64,000 nt of DNA from Halapricum desulfuricans. Its GTDB lineage: Archaea; Halobacteriota; Halobacteria; Halobacteriales; Haloarculaceae. Positions within the stretch are counted from its first letter, which is position 1. Each line of letters opens with the position of its first letter. The stretch lies in the NCBI RefSeq assembly GCF_017094465.1, contig NZ_CP064791.1:1984001-2048000 (forward strand), written 5' to 3'. The position numbers and the translations under genes are program-made. Positions 1-8,864 of the stretch are shown here, one piece after another. The notes beneath the pieces were generated by a model. That model saw only the letters and a program-made list of their open reading frames with translations, was not told the DNA's origin and searched no databases.

Positions 1-489
1 CATCGATGCATAGAACGCCTCGTCGTGCTCACCGGACTTCCACATCCGGGGATTTTCGCCGATCACTTCCTCGCGATTGTACCCGGTCAACCCCTCGATC
101 TCAGGGTTGGCGTACTCGATCGTCCCGTCGGTGTCAGTGATGAAGATGCCGTGACCGGCGTGGCGGATCGCCTTCCTGAACCCGCGGAGTTGGTCGTTTT
201 TGGCCGTGAGACGTTCTTTCGTTTGCTGTTCCTGTCGGACGTACTGGGAGAGATAGTAGACCGTCAGTACGGCGAGTCCGCTGACAATCAGCCCAGGGAG
301 TTCCTCGATCCCGGGATCGGCGACACTCAGCGTCAGTGCCTGTCGGACCGCCATCAGTGTCAACATCAGCGTGAGGAAGCCAAACCGGAGGTCCCGGACC
401 CGATAGAGCAACAGCGCGGAGTAGCCGACGCCCACGACGCGAAGCGAGACCGAGAGCAGCGCGATCCCCAGCGGGAGCCAGTCGGTCAC
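1..489 (-). CDS. PAS-domain membrane sensor protein (probable histidine kinase), 5' part only
   Basis: The minus-strand frame opens with GTG at 487-489, is preceded in frame by a TAG, and runs off the left edge, so 163 residues are visible. The first ~85 residues form about three hydrophobic helices, followed by a charged stretch (QQTKERLTAKNDQLRGFRKA) and the start of a PAS domain (GHGIFITDTDGTIEYANPE, then GLTGYNREEVIGENPRMWKS). Haloarchaeal proteins of this build usually continue into GAF/PAS repeats and a histidine kinase core, which here would lie outside the window. It is transcribed divergently from the Fe-S/NrfD/molybdoenzyme genes beginning at 722, so a regulatory link is conceivable but not shown. 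The kinase identity is inference; the PAS domain is seen. Confidence 0.8.
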   Translation of the reverse strand, partial: MTDWLPLGIALLSVSLRVVGVGYSALLLYRVRDLRFGFLTLMLTLMAVRQALTLSVADPGIEELPGLIVSGLAVLTVYYLSQYVRQEQQTKERLTAKNDQLRGFRKAIRHAGHGIFITDTDGTIEYANPEIEGLTGYNREEVIGENPRMWKSGEHDEAFYASM

Positions 490-721
490 GGCTGACCACC
501 CCGTCTATGTTTTGTTGGGTGCCAGTCCATACGCTATCGTTCCGGGCCGCGCCGATAAATGTCGCTCACTCGTTGTCAACTCGTGGGACCGAGCTGTATT
601 GGCCCATCTGTAATAAAGGCCACCCCCGATCCAAGCGTTATTGGTAGTACGCTCTCCCCCCTGGCTGTGCTATCTCTACGTGTATGTCACAGCATCGACC
701 GGGCTGGTCGGGTGTCTCCCG

Positions 722-1744
722 ATGAGCCAGTCCAACGCACCGGGCGTGCCGGACGTAGCGGACATCGATCAGATGGTCGAAAACGAGCGCGAGGATCCCG
801 AGTCGGTCCTCGCCGAAACCGACCACAGTACCGACCTCGGGCTGGCGATGGCCGAGGACGCCAAACGCGTCGGGCGCGGCGACCTGGAAAGCGAGGAGTT
901 CTGGGCGAAATACGACGAGGCCGCCCGCGCGGAGTTCGGCGAGGCCTACGAAGCCACTCCAAACCCTGCAGTCGACAGCGACGACCAGACGATCGACGAG
1001 GCGGCCGCCGAAAGTCTCTCGTGTTCGGTCGGCTCGATGGATTCGGTCGCGGCGGAACTCGACGAGGAGCCGGCCGCCGAGGCGTCGCAGGCCGACACCG
1101 ACGCCGACGGGGACGATCCGACCTACGGGATGGTGATCGACCTCCAGAAGTGCGTCGGCTGTGACTCCTGTACGGTCGCCTGCAAGGCCGAGAACCGCAC
1201 ACCGCCGGGAGTCAGTTACAACGTCGTGATGGAAGAAGAACACGGGGAGTTCCCCAACGTCTCGCGGACGAACACCCCCCGGCCGTGTATGCAGTGTACC
1301 AATCCCCCGTGTGTGCAGGTGTGTCCGGTCAGTGCGACCTACAAGATGGACAACGGCGTGGTCAACATCGACTACGAGCGCTGTATCGGTTGTCGGTACT
1401 GCATGATCGCCTGTCCCTACGGTGCCCGATACTTCGACTTCGGGGAATCGTACGACGACGAAGTGATGGAGGCCGACGAGATCACCAGTCCCGAGTACGG
1501 CGTCGACCGCGACGAGGAGGGGCGCGTCGAGCCCGTCGGCAACGTCCGGAAGTGTCATTTCTGTCACCACCGGCTGAACCGCGGCGAGGAACCGGCCTGC
1601 GTCGAGACCTGCGTCGGCGACGCGCGCAACGCCGGCGACCTCGACGATCCTGACAGCGACGTCGCACAGATGGCCGACTCCGACCGGGCCTTCCAGCTCA
1701 AAGAGGAGGGCGGCACCGACCCCAACGTCTACTACCTCAAGTAA
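722..1744 (+). CDS. Four-cluster Fe-S electron-transfer subunit with an extra N-terminal mini-domain (module 1, TtrB-like)
   Basis: This 340-residue protein should carry electrons from the NrfD-type anchor to the molybdenum subunit on the outer face of the membrane. Four ferredoxin-type Cys groups are visible: C144/147/150/154 (CVGCDSCTVAC), C189/192/197/201, C221/224/227/231 (CIGCRYCMIAC) and C278/281/296/300, the pattern of the PsrB/TtrB/DmsB family. Residues 1-135 are an acidic extension; residues 33-73 (HSTDLGLAMAEDAKRVGRG, then FWAKYDEAARAEFG) match the small proteins at 12088 and 25530. The open frame starts earlier, at 641, but those 27 residues are hydrophobic and unlike the family, so MSQSNAPG at 722 is chosen. 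There is no Tat signal; export with the Tat-bearing catalytic subunit is the family norm. It is the first gene of the module. Confidence 0.88.
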   Translation: MSQSNAPGVPDVADIDQMVENEREDPESVLAETDHSTDLGLAMAEDAKRVGRGDLESEEFWAKYDEAARAEFGEAYEATPNPAVDSDDQTIDEAAAESLSCSVGSMDSVAAELDEEPAAEASQADTDADGDDPTYGMVIDLQKCVGCDSCTVACKAENRTPPGVSYNVVMEEEHGEFPNVSRTNTPRPCMQCTNPPCVQVCPVSATYKMDNGVVNIDYERCIGCRYCMIACPYGARYFDFGESYDDEVMEADEITSPEYGVDRDEEGRVEPVGNVRKCHFCHHRLNRGEEPACVETCVGDARNAGDLDDPDSDVAQMADSDRAFQLKEEGGTDPNVYYLK

Positions 1745-1746
1745 CC

Positions 1747-3021
1747 ATGGCAGCAGAGACAGACAGCGGTCGCCTGGAGTTCGACACCGACTTCGGCTTC
1801 ACGAGCGACCGCGTACGATACGGCTGGTACGGACTGCTGGCAATCTTGCTGTTGGTCGGCGCGTACGCTGTCTATCTCCGGATCACCCAGGGGATGGCGA
1901 GCACGAACCTCACTAGCACGACTCCCTGGGGCGCGTGGGTCGCCTTCTACATCTACTTCGTCGGTCTCTCGGCCGGGGCGTTTCTGGTGAGCACGCTCTC
2001 GAACGTCTTCGGGATGGAGGGCATGGAAAAGGTCGACCGCGACGCGCTGTTCGCGGCGGCGATCAGTATGGTTGTCGCGCTACTGTTCGTCTGGATCGAC
2101 CTCGGGCGGATGGACCGGATGTACTACCCGTTCATCTGGCGCCAGATAACGTCGCCGCTGGCGTGGGAGGTCCACGCCTACGTGGCCTACATCGCGGTGC
2201 TGGTGACCGAACTGTACTTCGCGATGCGGATCGACCTGGCTCGCCTGGCGGCCCGAGTCGAGGGCTGGCGCGGGACGCTCTATCGCGTCCTGACCCTCGG
2301 ACGGACTGACACCGGCGAGCACGCACGCGAGCGCGACGAGACGTGGCTCAAACGCGTCGGGATCCTCGGGATCCCGCTGGCGATCTTCCTGGTCCACGGC
2401 GGGACGGGCGTGCTGTTCGCGGTCGCGAAGGCCCGCCCCTACTGGAACAGCGGCCTGTTCCCGATCATCTTCGTCGTCTCCGCGATCGTCAGCGGGGCGG
2501 CGCTTGTGATGGGACTGTACGTGCTCCGGAGCAAGGTCCTCGGCGGGAGCCTGGACCGGTCGCTGCTGGACCGGCTCGCGAAGCTGACGGCCGCGTTCGT
2601 CCTCGTCGATCTGGCCTTCTTCCTGATCGACATGCTGATCGCGCTCAACAGCCTCCACCCCCACGACGTCGAGACCTGGCTATTGATACTGACCGGTGAG
2701 ATGGCCTGGTCGTTCTGGCTCGTGATGGCCGGGCTTGGCTGGGTCGTCCCGCTGACCCTGCTCTCGAAGCGGTCCTGGCGTCGGACGCCATCGCTGATGG
2801 TGCTGGCGGCTCTCAGCGTCGTCATCGGCATCGTCGGCGTCCGGTTCAACATCGTCGTCCCGCCGCTGATCGTCCCCGTGATGGAGGGGCTGCCGGCCGG
2901 CGAGTACTTCCCGAGCCTCGTCGAGTGGACGACCAGCGCAGGCATCGTCGCCGTCGGGCTCGCGCTGTACACGCTCGGCGTCGAACTGCTTCCCCTCGAA
3001 CCCCTCGGTGATGATCAATGA
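1747..3021 (+). CDS. NrfD/PsrC-family membrane anchor subunit (module 1, TtrC-like)
   Basis: A 424-residue polytopic protein of about nine or ten hydrophobic helices, starting 2 nt after the stop of the Fe-S subunit and overlapping the catalytic subunit by 4 nt (ATGA). The stretch WVAFYIYFVGLSAGAFLVST is typical of NrfD/PsrC proteins and has a near copy in the module 3 anchor (LFVYFVGLSAGALVVS). In this family the subunit oxidises menaquinol and passes electrons to the four-cluster ferredoxin-like subunit. A charged loop near residues 190-200 (TDTGEHARERDETW) separates two helix bundles. Family and role are secure; assigning it to tetrathionate rather than polysulfide reduction rests on its catalytic neighbour. 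Confidence 0.88.
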   Translation: MAAETDSGRLEFDTDFGFTSDRVRYGWYGLLAILLLVGAYAVYLRITQGMASTNLTSTTPWGAWVAFYIYFVGLSAGAFLVSTLSNVFGMEGMEKVDRDALFAAAISMVVALLFVWIDLGRMDRMYYPFIWRQITSPLAWEVHAYVAYIAVLVTELYFAMRIDLARLAARVEGWRGTLYRVLTLGRTDTGEHARERDETWLKRVGILGIPLAIFLVHGGTGVLFAVAKARPYWNSGLFPIIFVVSAIVSGAALVMGLYVLRSKVLGGSLDRSLLDRLAKLTAAFVLVDLAFFLIDMLIALNSLHPHDVETWLLILTGEMAWSFWLVMAGLGWVVPLTLLSKRSWRRTPSLMVLAALSVVIGIVGVRFNIVVPPLIVPVMEGLPAGEYFPSLVEWTTSAGIVAVGLALYTLGVELLPLEPLGDDQ

Positions 3022-6000
3022 GTACTGACGACCACACGGACGACGCATCGGACACGACAGACGACGGATCGGTCTCCAGACGCGAGTTCGTCGCCGCCGT
3101 CGGCGGCATGGGCGCGGTCTCGCTGTCGACGAGCGCCACGATGAGCGGGCTCGACCTCTCCTCGCTGTGGGAGGACGACCCCCAGCACTACGTCGGCACC
3201 GACTACGGCGACTACGAGGCCAGCGACGTGCTGCATACGACCTGCGGGCAGTGCAACACGTTCTGCCCGATCAAGGTCCGGCTGGCCGACGATAGCGGGA
3301 ACGGGGGATACACCTCACTGATCCGGAAACTGGCGGGCAACCCCTACTCGTTTCTCAACACGCAGCCGTTCTCGCAGGTCCCCTACAGCAGCGACCCTGA
3401 AGACGTCGCAACGGGCGACCTCGAGGGAACGGGCGACGTGGACACCGACCGCTGGTCGCTCTCGGGCGGCCGGATGTGTCTGAAAGGCCAGGCCGGCATC
3501 CAGACCGCCTTCGACGCCTATCGCGTGCGCAAGCCGATGAAACGCGTCGGCGAACGTGGCTCCGAGGAGTGGCAGACGATCACCTGGGAACAGGCCATCG
3601 AGGAGATCGTTGGGGGCGTCGACGGCGAACACGTCAGCCACGACGGGCTCGAGGAGATGTACGGCTACGCACCCCGGGAGGAGGTCATGGACGACTGGGA
3701 AGCCGTCCGGAACGGCGAGATGGACGAGGCGACCTTCGACGAAAAGTACGAGGAGACCCTGATCGACACGGACCATCCCGACCTCGGGCCGAAGGCCAAC
3801 CAGATCGTCGACGTGGGTGGGTTCCGCCGAAACTTCATCCGGACGCGGCTCTGGAAGCAGGGGCTGGGCTCGGTCAACAGCCACCACCACGCCGGGACCT
3901 GTGGGTTCTCCAGCGTTCTGGGGAACGTCCGATCCTACGGAGCTGGCAAAAAGCGCCAGTACCCCGACATCGAGAACACGGAGTACCTCATCGTCTGGGG
4001 GACCAACCCGATGGTCGCCAACAAGGGGCCGACCTGGCTCGCGCCCAAACTCACCAACGCGATCCAGGACGGCATGCGGATGGACGTGATCGACCCGCGG
4101 ATGTCAAAGACCGCCGAGAAGGCAGAGCAGTGGGTGCCCGTCGACCCCGGCTCGGACGCCGCGCTGGCGCTGGGGATGGCCCGCTGGATCATCGAACACA
4201 ACCGCCACGACCTCCAGTACCTGCGCAATCCCGACAGCGAGGCCGCGAGTGCCGACGACGAACCGACCTGGAGCGACGCGACGCATCTCGTGGCTGTCGA
4301 TGAGGACACCCAGCCCAAGGCCCGGGCGGGCGATCTCGGACTGGACGGAGACGGGTACGTGGTCGTCGACGGAGAGACCGCCGAGGTCCGACCCGCAAGC
4401 GAGGTCGAGCGGGGCGCACTCGACGTCGATATCAGGATCGACGGCGACCGCTACCGCAGCGCCTGGTCGCTGTACCGCGAGCGCGTCTTCGAGCACACCC
4501 TCGCAGAGTACGCCGAGATGGCGGGCGTCAGCGAAGACACGATCGCCGAACTGGCCGACGAGTTCACCAGCCACGGCAAGCGCGCGGCGATCCTGTCCTA
4601 CCGCGGCCCGGCCAAACACAGCAATGGGTTCCAGAACACCCGCGCGATCGCCACCCTGCAGCACCTGATCGGCAATTACGACTGGCAGGGCGGCCAGATC
4701 ACGCCGTACGCCGGCTACGACACCATGGGGGGTCGCTACCAGCTGGGCAACGTCCCCGAGGGCAAATCCCCCTGGGGACTGCCGATCCTGCGGGCCGGGA
4801 CCAACTACGAGGACACCTCGCTGTTCGACCGCGACGACGGCTACCCGGCCGAGCGGCCGTGGTTCCCGGTCGCGCCACCACACCAGGTCCAGGAGCTGTA
4901 CGCCAGCGCCGCCCACGAGTACGAGGCCGACGGCGAGCGCCGGAAAGGCTATCCATACGACATCGAGGCACTCTTTATCCGGCCGTACTCGGAGAACCAC
5001 GTGATGGCGGCCTCTGGAGGAGACAAGATCCCGGAGGCGATGACCGACACCGATGCGATCTCGCTGCTGGTCGCGTTCGACACGGTGATCGGCGAGACCA
5101 GCAAGTACGCCGACTACATCCTGCCCGAGCCGACCTATCTCGGCCGCTGGGAGAACTTCGGCACCTACCCCAACAAGCGCCTGGCCGACGAGAAGCTTAG
5201 CCACCCGACGATCGACGTCGTGCCCGACGCCCGACCGGCCGAGGACGTGCTGATCGACATCTGGAAGGAGATGGACTTCCCCGGCGTCGGCGCGAACGCG
5301 ATCCCGGACGCCGACGGCAACACCGACGGCGAGACCGCCCGACTGGACAGGGCCGAGGACTTCTACGTGAAACTCGCAGCGAACCTCGCGTACGCGAGCA
5401 AGGACCACCCCGCGGCCGACGCGGACGTCGAGGGCGTCTCCCTGCCGGGCGACGCGACGCTCGCTGACCTCGGCGAGGGCCCGGTTCCCGACGCCGACGA
5501 CGATGAACTGGAGGTGTTCCGGGCGGCCCACGAGAAGGGGCTGGGCGACCGGTTCGAGCTTGAGCAGTGGCAGCGAGCGGTCACCGACGAGGAGTGGCGA
5601 AAGGCCGTCACCGTCCTCAACCGCGGGGGTCGCTTCGAGGAGCCGGTCGTCAACTACGAGGCGGCCTTCGCCGAGCACGGCCACGACTACGACTACGTCG
5701 ACCGCTACGAACCCTCGAACGGCTACGTCGACGGCAAGATGCGGTATAAACTCGCCAGTCGGGTCAACTTCTACAGCGAAGTCCCGCCCAAAGGCAAGGA
5801 CGCCTACTCCGGGGAACGATTCGACGGGCTACCCGGCGTCGAGGACGTCACGCACTTCGACGGCAGCGTCGAGGTCCCGATCGTCAGCGACGGCGAGCCA
5901 GACCGCCCGCTGCATCTCATCAACTGGAAGCCCCGAACGCAAGGGATGCATCGGACGACGAACTCCCCGTGGCTCAGAGAGACCCGCCCGGAGAACCCGC

Positions 6001-6407
6001 TGTGGATCAACCCCGACGACGCCGACGAGCGCGGCATCGAGAACGGCGACGCGATCGAGATCGACGCCGGCCGCCGAACCGTCGAGGGGACCGCGATGGT
6101 CACCGAAGGGATCCGGCCCGGCGTCGTCGGCGCGATGTGGGGCTGGGGTCGCGACGCGAACGGCGCGACCGAGACGAACGTAGACGGCGAGACCCGAGAA
6201 CCCGCAGGCGACGACGGCCACACGCCCTACGAGTTCGACGAGCCGATGACCGACGACGCCGGGATCGCGGGGCCGCGTGACGCCGGCTTCGCGATCAACC
6301 ACCTCCAGCCGCTGGACAACGAACTCGGCGACATCGGAATGAGCGACCCCGTCGGCGGGAGCAACGCCCAGTACGACGCCTTCGTCGAAGTCAGCCGGAG
6401 GGACTGA
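3018..6407 (+). CDS. Large Tat-exported molybdopterin oxidoreductase catalytic subunit, tetrathionate-reductase-like (module 1, TtrA-like)
   Basis: The 1129-residue catalytic subunit of a DMSO-reductase-superfamily enzyme. The N-terminus has a twin-arginine motif (SVSRREFVAAVGGMG). The Fe-S site is C76-x2-C79-x3-C83 with the fourth Cys at 154 (GGRMCLKGQAG), an unusually long 70-residue gap; TtrA-type enzymes also have a long insert here, including a GNPY element like the one present (KLAGNPYSF). The likely molybdenum ligand is Cys295 (AGTCGFSSVLGN). GNYDWQGG near residue 555 also resembles TtrA. The gene order Fe-S, NrfD, catalytic equals ttrBCA of Salmonella. Residues 221-251 (EEVMDDWEAVRNGEMDEATF) contain a degenerate copy of the mini-domain seen in the Fe-S subunit. 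Thiosulfate, polysulfide or arsenate-type substrates cannot be excluded. Confidence 0.85.
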   Translation: MSTDDHTDDASDTTDDGSVSRREFVAAVGGMGAVSLSTSATMSGLDLSSLWEDDPQHYVGTDYGDYEASDVLHTTCGQCNTFCPIKVRLADDSGNGGYTSLIRKLAGNPYSFLNTQPFSQVPYSSDPEDVATGDLEGTGDVDTDRWSLSGGRMCLKGQAGIQTAFDAYRVRKPMKRVGERGSEEWQTITWEQAIEEIVGGVDGEHVSHDGLEEMYGYAPREEVMDDWEAVRNGEMDEATFDEKYEETLIDTDHPDLGPKANQIVDVGGFRRNFIRTRLWKQGLGSVNSHHHAGTCGFSSVLGNVRSYGAGKKRQYPDIENTEYLIVWGTNPMVANKGPTWLAPKLTNAIQDGMRMDVIDPRMSKTAEKAEQWVPVDPGSDAALALGMARWIIEHNRHDLQYLRNPDSEAASADDEPTWSDATHLVAVDEDTQPKARAGDLGLDGDGYVVVDGETAEVRPASEVERGALDVDIRIDGDRYRSAWSLYRERVFEHTLAEYAEMAGVSEDTIAELADEFTSHGKRAAILSYRGPAKHSNGFQNTRAIATLQHLIGNYDWQGGQITPYAGYDTMGGRYQLGNVPEGKSPWGLPILRAGTNYEDTSLFDRDDGYPAERPWFPVAPPHQVQELYASAAHEYEADGERRKGYPYDIEALFIRPYSENHVMAASGGDKIPEAMTDTDAISLLVAFDTVIGETSKYADYILPEPTYLGRWENFGTYPNKRLADEKLSHPTIDVVPDARPAEDVLIDIWKEMDFPGVGANAIPDADGNTDGETARLDRAEDFYVKLAANLAYASKDHPAADADVEGVSLPGDATLADLGEGPVPDADDDELEVFRAAHEKGLGDRFELEQWQRAVTDEEWRKAVTVLNRGGRFEEPVVNYEAAFAEHGHDYDYVDRYEPSNGYVDGKMRYKLASRVNFYSEVPPKGKDAYSGERFDGLPGVEDVTHFDGSVEVPIVSDGEPDRPLHLINWKPRTQGMHRTTNSPWLRETRPENPLWINPDDADERGIENGDAIEIDAGRRTVEGTAMVTEGIRPGVVGAMWGWGRDANGATETNVDGETREPAGDDGHTPYEFDEPMTDDAGIAGPRDAGFAINHLQPLDNELGDIGMSDPVGGSNAQYDAFVEVSRRD

Positions 6408-6408
6408 G

Positions 6409-7131
6409 ATGGTCGCGACTGCATCGGACGGTGCCGGGCCGGACGCCGCCTTCACACAGGCCCGAGCCGCGGTCTACGAGTTGCTCGCGTCGGCGTTCGA
6501 CGGCGACGTCGAGACGCTGGCTGCGGCGATGGGCGATGGCTCCTTTCGCGAACTGGCGTCGGCGCTGCCAGTCGAGATCGACATCGAGGCGCTAGTCGTC
6601 GAAGACGCCGACCCGGAGGCGCTATCGATTGGCTACGACAACCTCTTCGTCGTGCCCGGACCCCACTACGTGCCGCCCTTTGCCTCGGCACACGCCGACG
6701 AGCCAAGCCACGAATTCGAGTCGGATTCGGCGTTCCACGAGGCCGGGAGCGCGGGGGAGCTGTACGGCGACCCCGCCGCGCGGATGGCCCGTCGCTACGA
6801 GCGGCTCGGCTTCACGCCCGAGCGGGGCGACGGCATCCCGGATCACGTCGCCGCGCAACTGTCGTTTCTCTCTACACTTGCGGCGGCGCGAGCGGACGCC
6901 GACGACGCCGAGCGGAGCGCTCTCCGCGAGGTCGAACGGGAGACACTCACGGCGATGGGCTGGCTCGACGCCTTCGACGAAGCCGTCGCCGGTCAAGACC
7001 GTGCGGAAGGGGTCTTCGCGGCCCTCTCGCGGCTCACGCGAACAATCGTCGCGTGGGACGCGAAGCGAGCTCGCGACGAAGCCGAGACTGATCGTGACGA
7101 AGACGAGTGCCAGCCTACAAGCCCCGGCTGA
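6409..7131 (+). CDS. TorD/DmsD-family molybdoenzyme chaperone (module 1)
   Basis: This 240-residue cytoplasmic protein starts 1 nt after the stop of the catalytic subunit. It is helical, opens with ARAAVYELLASAFDG, and carries the family region near residue 80 (IGYDNLFVVPGPHYVPPFAS). TorD-like proteins bind the Tat signal and apo-enzyme of their partner until the molybdenum cofactor is inserted. Position and spacing make the 1129-residue enzyme its client by inference. It faces the module 2 chaperone convergently across a 59-nt gap. The C-terminal 15 residues are very polar, which is common in haloarchaeal members. Confidence 0.85.
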   Translation: MVATASDGAGPDAAFTQARAAVYELLASAFDGDVETLAAAMGDGSFRELASALPVEIDIEALVVEDADPEALSIGYDNLFVVPGPHYVPPFASAHADEPSHEFESDSAFHEAGSAGELYGDPAARMARRYERLGFTPERGDGIPDHVAAQLSFLSTLAAARADADDAERSALREVERETLTAMGWLDAFDEAVAGQDRAEGVFAALSRLTRTIVAWDAKRARDEAETDRDEDECQPTSPG

Positions 7132-7190
7132 CAGTCACAGCGCGGAAAACAAAGCCGGACGATGGCGCGGTTGACGCGCGTCGGTCGCCG

Positions 7191-7883
7191 TCACTCTCTG
7201 AACTCTTTTTCCTCGTCGATGCCCGCCGTGCCCTGCTCGACGCGGTCGAGCATCGCCTCGACGGTCGCCGAGTCAGGTTCGGACACGCCGAGGCGGTCCC
7301 GCTCGGCGGCGATGGTATCACAGACTAGCGCAACAGTGCGGCGGTAGAACGGCGCGTCGGCGCCAGCGCCGTCGACGCGGCGGCCCAACGCCGGTAGCCA
7401 GTCCAGGTGTTCGTCGACGAACGTCGCGTAGGCGTCTCGATCACCACTCTCGACCAGCAACGAGGTGTACTCCAGCAGCAGCGCCAGGTGGTCGGGCTGG
7501 TAGGCGGCCGGTGGCGAAACGTCGAGTGCTGCGTACTTCCGGCGCATGTTGTCGGCGGGCGGCCCCCCGAGCAGTCCGTCACTACCGGCACCCTCGTGCC
7601 ACTCCTTGTATGGCGATTCGATCGGTGGCGCGTAGGGCGTCTCGAAGGCTTCGAACAGCGAGATATACTGGTTGTCCAGCGCCGCCCGGCTGTCCGGCAG
7701 GTCGTCGACCGAGGGTGCCACCTCCGTGTCGAGGCCAAGCGCCGAGGTCAGCTGCTCGCGTTCGGCATCGAAACGGCCCGCCGCGACGTCCTCGTAGAAC
7801 GCCTCGTCCGGGTGTTTCAGGCACTCCGAGAGCAGCGAGTAAAACCGTGCGAGCTCCGTCGTTTCGATCGTATTGTGGGTCAT
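7191..7883 (-). CDS. TorD/DmsD-family molybdoenzyme chaperone (module 2)
   Basis: This 230-residue protein is the last gene of the minus-strand module 2, 18 nt after the cytochrome b stop codon. Family features are the opening ELARFYSLLSECLKHPDEAF and the central block LDNQYISLFEAFETPYAPP followed by SPYKEW, the TorD/NarJ-like segment thought to hold the client's signal region. Its expected client is the 772-residue catalytic subunit at 9777-12095. It is clearly diverged from the other two chaperones at 6409 and 30292, in line with one dedicated chaperone per enzyme. Confidence 0.87.
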   Translation of the reverse strand: MTHNTIETTELARFYSLLSECLKHPDEAFYEDVAAGRFDAEREQLTSALGLDTEVAPSVDDLPDSRAALDNQYISLFEAFETPYAPPIESPYKEWHEGAGSDGLLGGPPADNMRRKYAALDVSPPAAYQPDHLALLLEYTSLLVESGDRDAYATFVDEHLDWLPALGRRVDGAGADAPFYRRTVALVCDTIAAERDRLGVSEPDSATVEAMLDRVEQGTAGIDEEKEFRE

Positions 7884-7901
7884 GGATACCCCGTGGAGGT
7901 G

Positions 7902-8864
7902 TTATACACTCACCGATCGCTGGGCGAATCGTACGTACAGCCCGTACCCGATCGCGACGACGCTGATGATACAGACCAGCGCGGCGAGGTTCAGACCGAC
8001 GAGGTACACAAGCCCGAGCGTGCCGCCCGGGAGCGTGTTCGGCGCGATACTCTGGGTCAGACTCGGTCCGGTCGGCAGCGGCGAGAAGACGTACTGTAGG
8101 ATAATGCCGGTCCAGATGATGAAGAACAACAGCATCGTCAAAACCATACCGGAAGTCAGAATCGTCGAGTGGGTGCTCTCCTCACAAGGGAGGGTCGTGG
8201 TGCCGATGCTGTCTTTGGCCCACTGCTGCCACTCGTTGCAGGCACGCCCGACGTCGACCCGGCCGTGGAACATCGATCCGTCCATCGGGAACTCCTTGAC
8301 GTGAGTCATAAAGAGGTGGAACGTGACGCCCATCAGCATCGTCACGGCGACAATCGCGTGGACATCGCGCGTAATCAACATCGGGAGGTTCGGCGACGTC
8401 GACTGCGCCATACCCAACAACCACAGCAGGAGGCCGGTACCGATCATCACGCCGACTTCGAAGGCGATGATCCAGATTTCCGCCTTCTGGAGGAACGTGT
8501 ACTTCCCGGATTCGGGTTCGGGTCCCAGTCCCACGAGCCACTTGAGTTGTGCGATGACCTCGTAGATGTCGTCGATACCGAACATAAAGTGTTTCCACGT
8601 TGAGGCACCGGTCGCGAGGCCCAGCGCCAGGTACGCTCCGTAGTACAGCATTGTGGCGATCAACACGACACCTGCCGCGATGTGAATATCGATGACGTTC
8701 GCGTACCCAAACACCTCGATGAGCCAGCCCAGCGGTTCATAGAACGTCAGTGGCAGACCAGTCAGCCACAGCACGAAGATACTGATCGCCAGGAGGGCGT
8801 GGACGTACACCTGCACGCTGTTGAACCGTTCGAGCGTCGCCTGCGTTCTCGTCTCAGTGCTCAT
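7902..8864 (-). CDS. Membrane-bound b-type cytochrome subunit (FdnI/PhsC-like) of module 2
   Basis: A 320-residue integral membrane protein. It has the layout of the di-haem cytochrome b subunits of formate dehydrogenase N, thiosulfate reductase and Ni-Fe hydrogenase: histidines sit in or beside helices at YVHALLAISI, DIHIAAGVVL, DVHAIVAVTM and FHLFMTHVKEF. It should exchange electrons between quinone and the neighbouring Fe-S subunit. A fifth and sixth hydrophobic segment follow a loop (CNEWQQWAKDSIG), making it longer than FdnI (about 217 residues). Its start overlaps the preceding small membrane protein by 4 nt. Using cytochrome b instead of NrfD distinguishes module 2 from modules 1 and 3. 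Confidence 0.87.
   Translation of the reverse strand: MSTETRTQATLERFNSVQVYVHALLAISIFVLWLTGLPLTFYEPLGWLIEVFGYANVIDIHIAAGVVLIATMLYYGAYLALGLATGASTWKHFMFGIDDIYEVIAQLKWLVGLGPEPESGKYTFLQKAEIWIIAFEVGVMIGTGLLLWLLGMAQSTSPNLPMLITRDVHAIVAVTMLMGVTFHLFMTHVKEFPMDGSMFHGRVDVGRACNEWQQWAKDSIGTTTLPCEESTHSTILTSGMVLTMLLFFIIWTGIILQYVFSPLPTGPSLTQSIAPNTLPGGTLGLVYLVGLNLAALVCIISVVAIGYGLYVRFAQRSVSV

Noticed and set aside
641-721. Upstream start for the module 1 Fe-S subunit
   Set aside because: The extra 27 residues are hydrophobic and basic, unlike the acidic family N-terminus.
4104-5684. 526-codon minus-strand frame opposite the module 1 catalytic subunit
   Set aside because: Antisense frame; no recognisable motif, and the plus-strand gene is secure.
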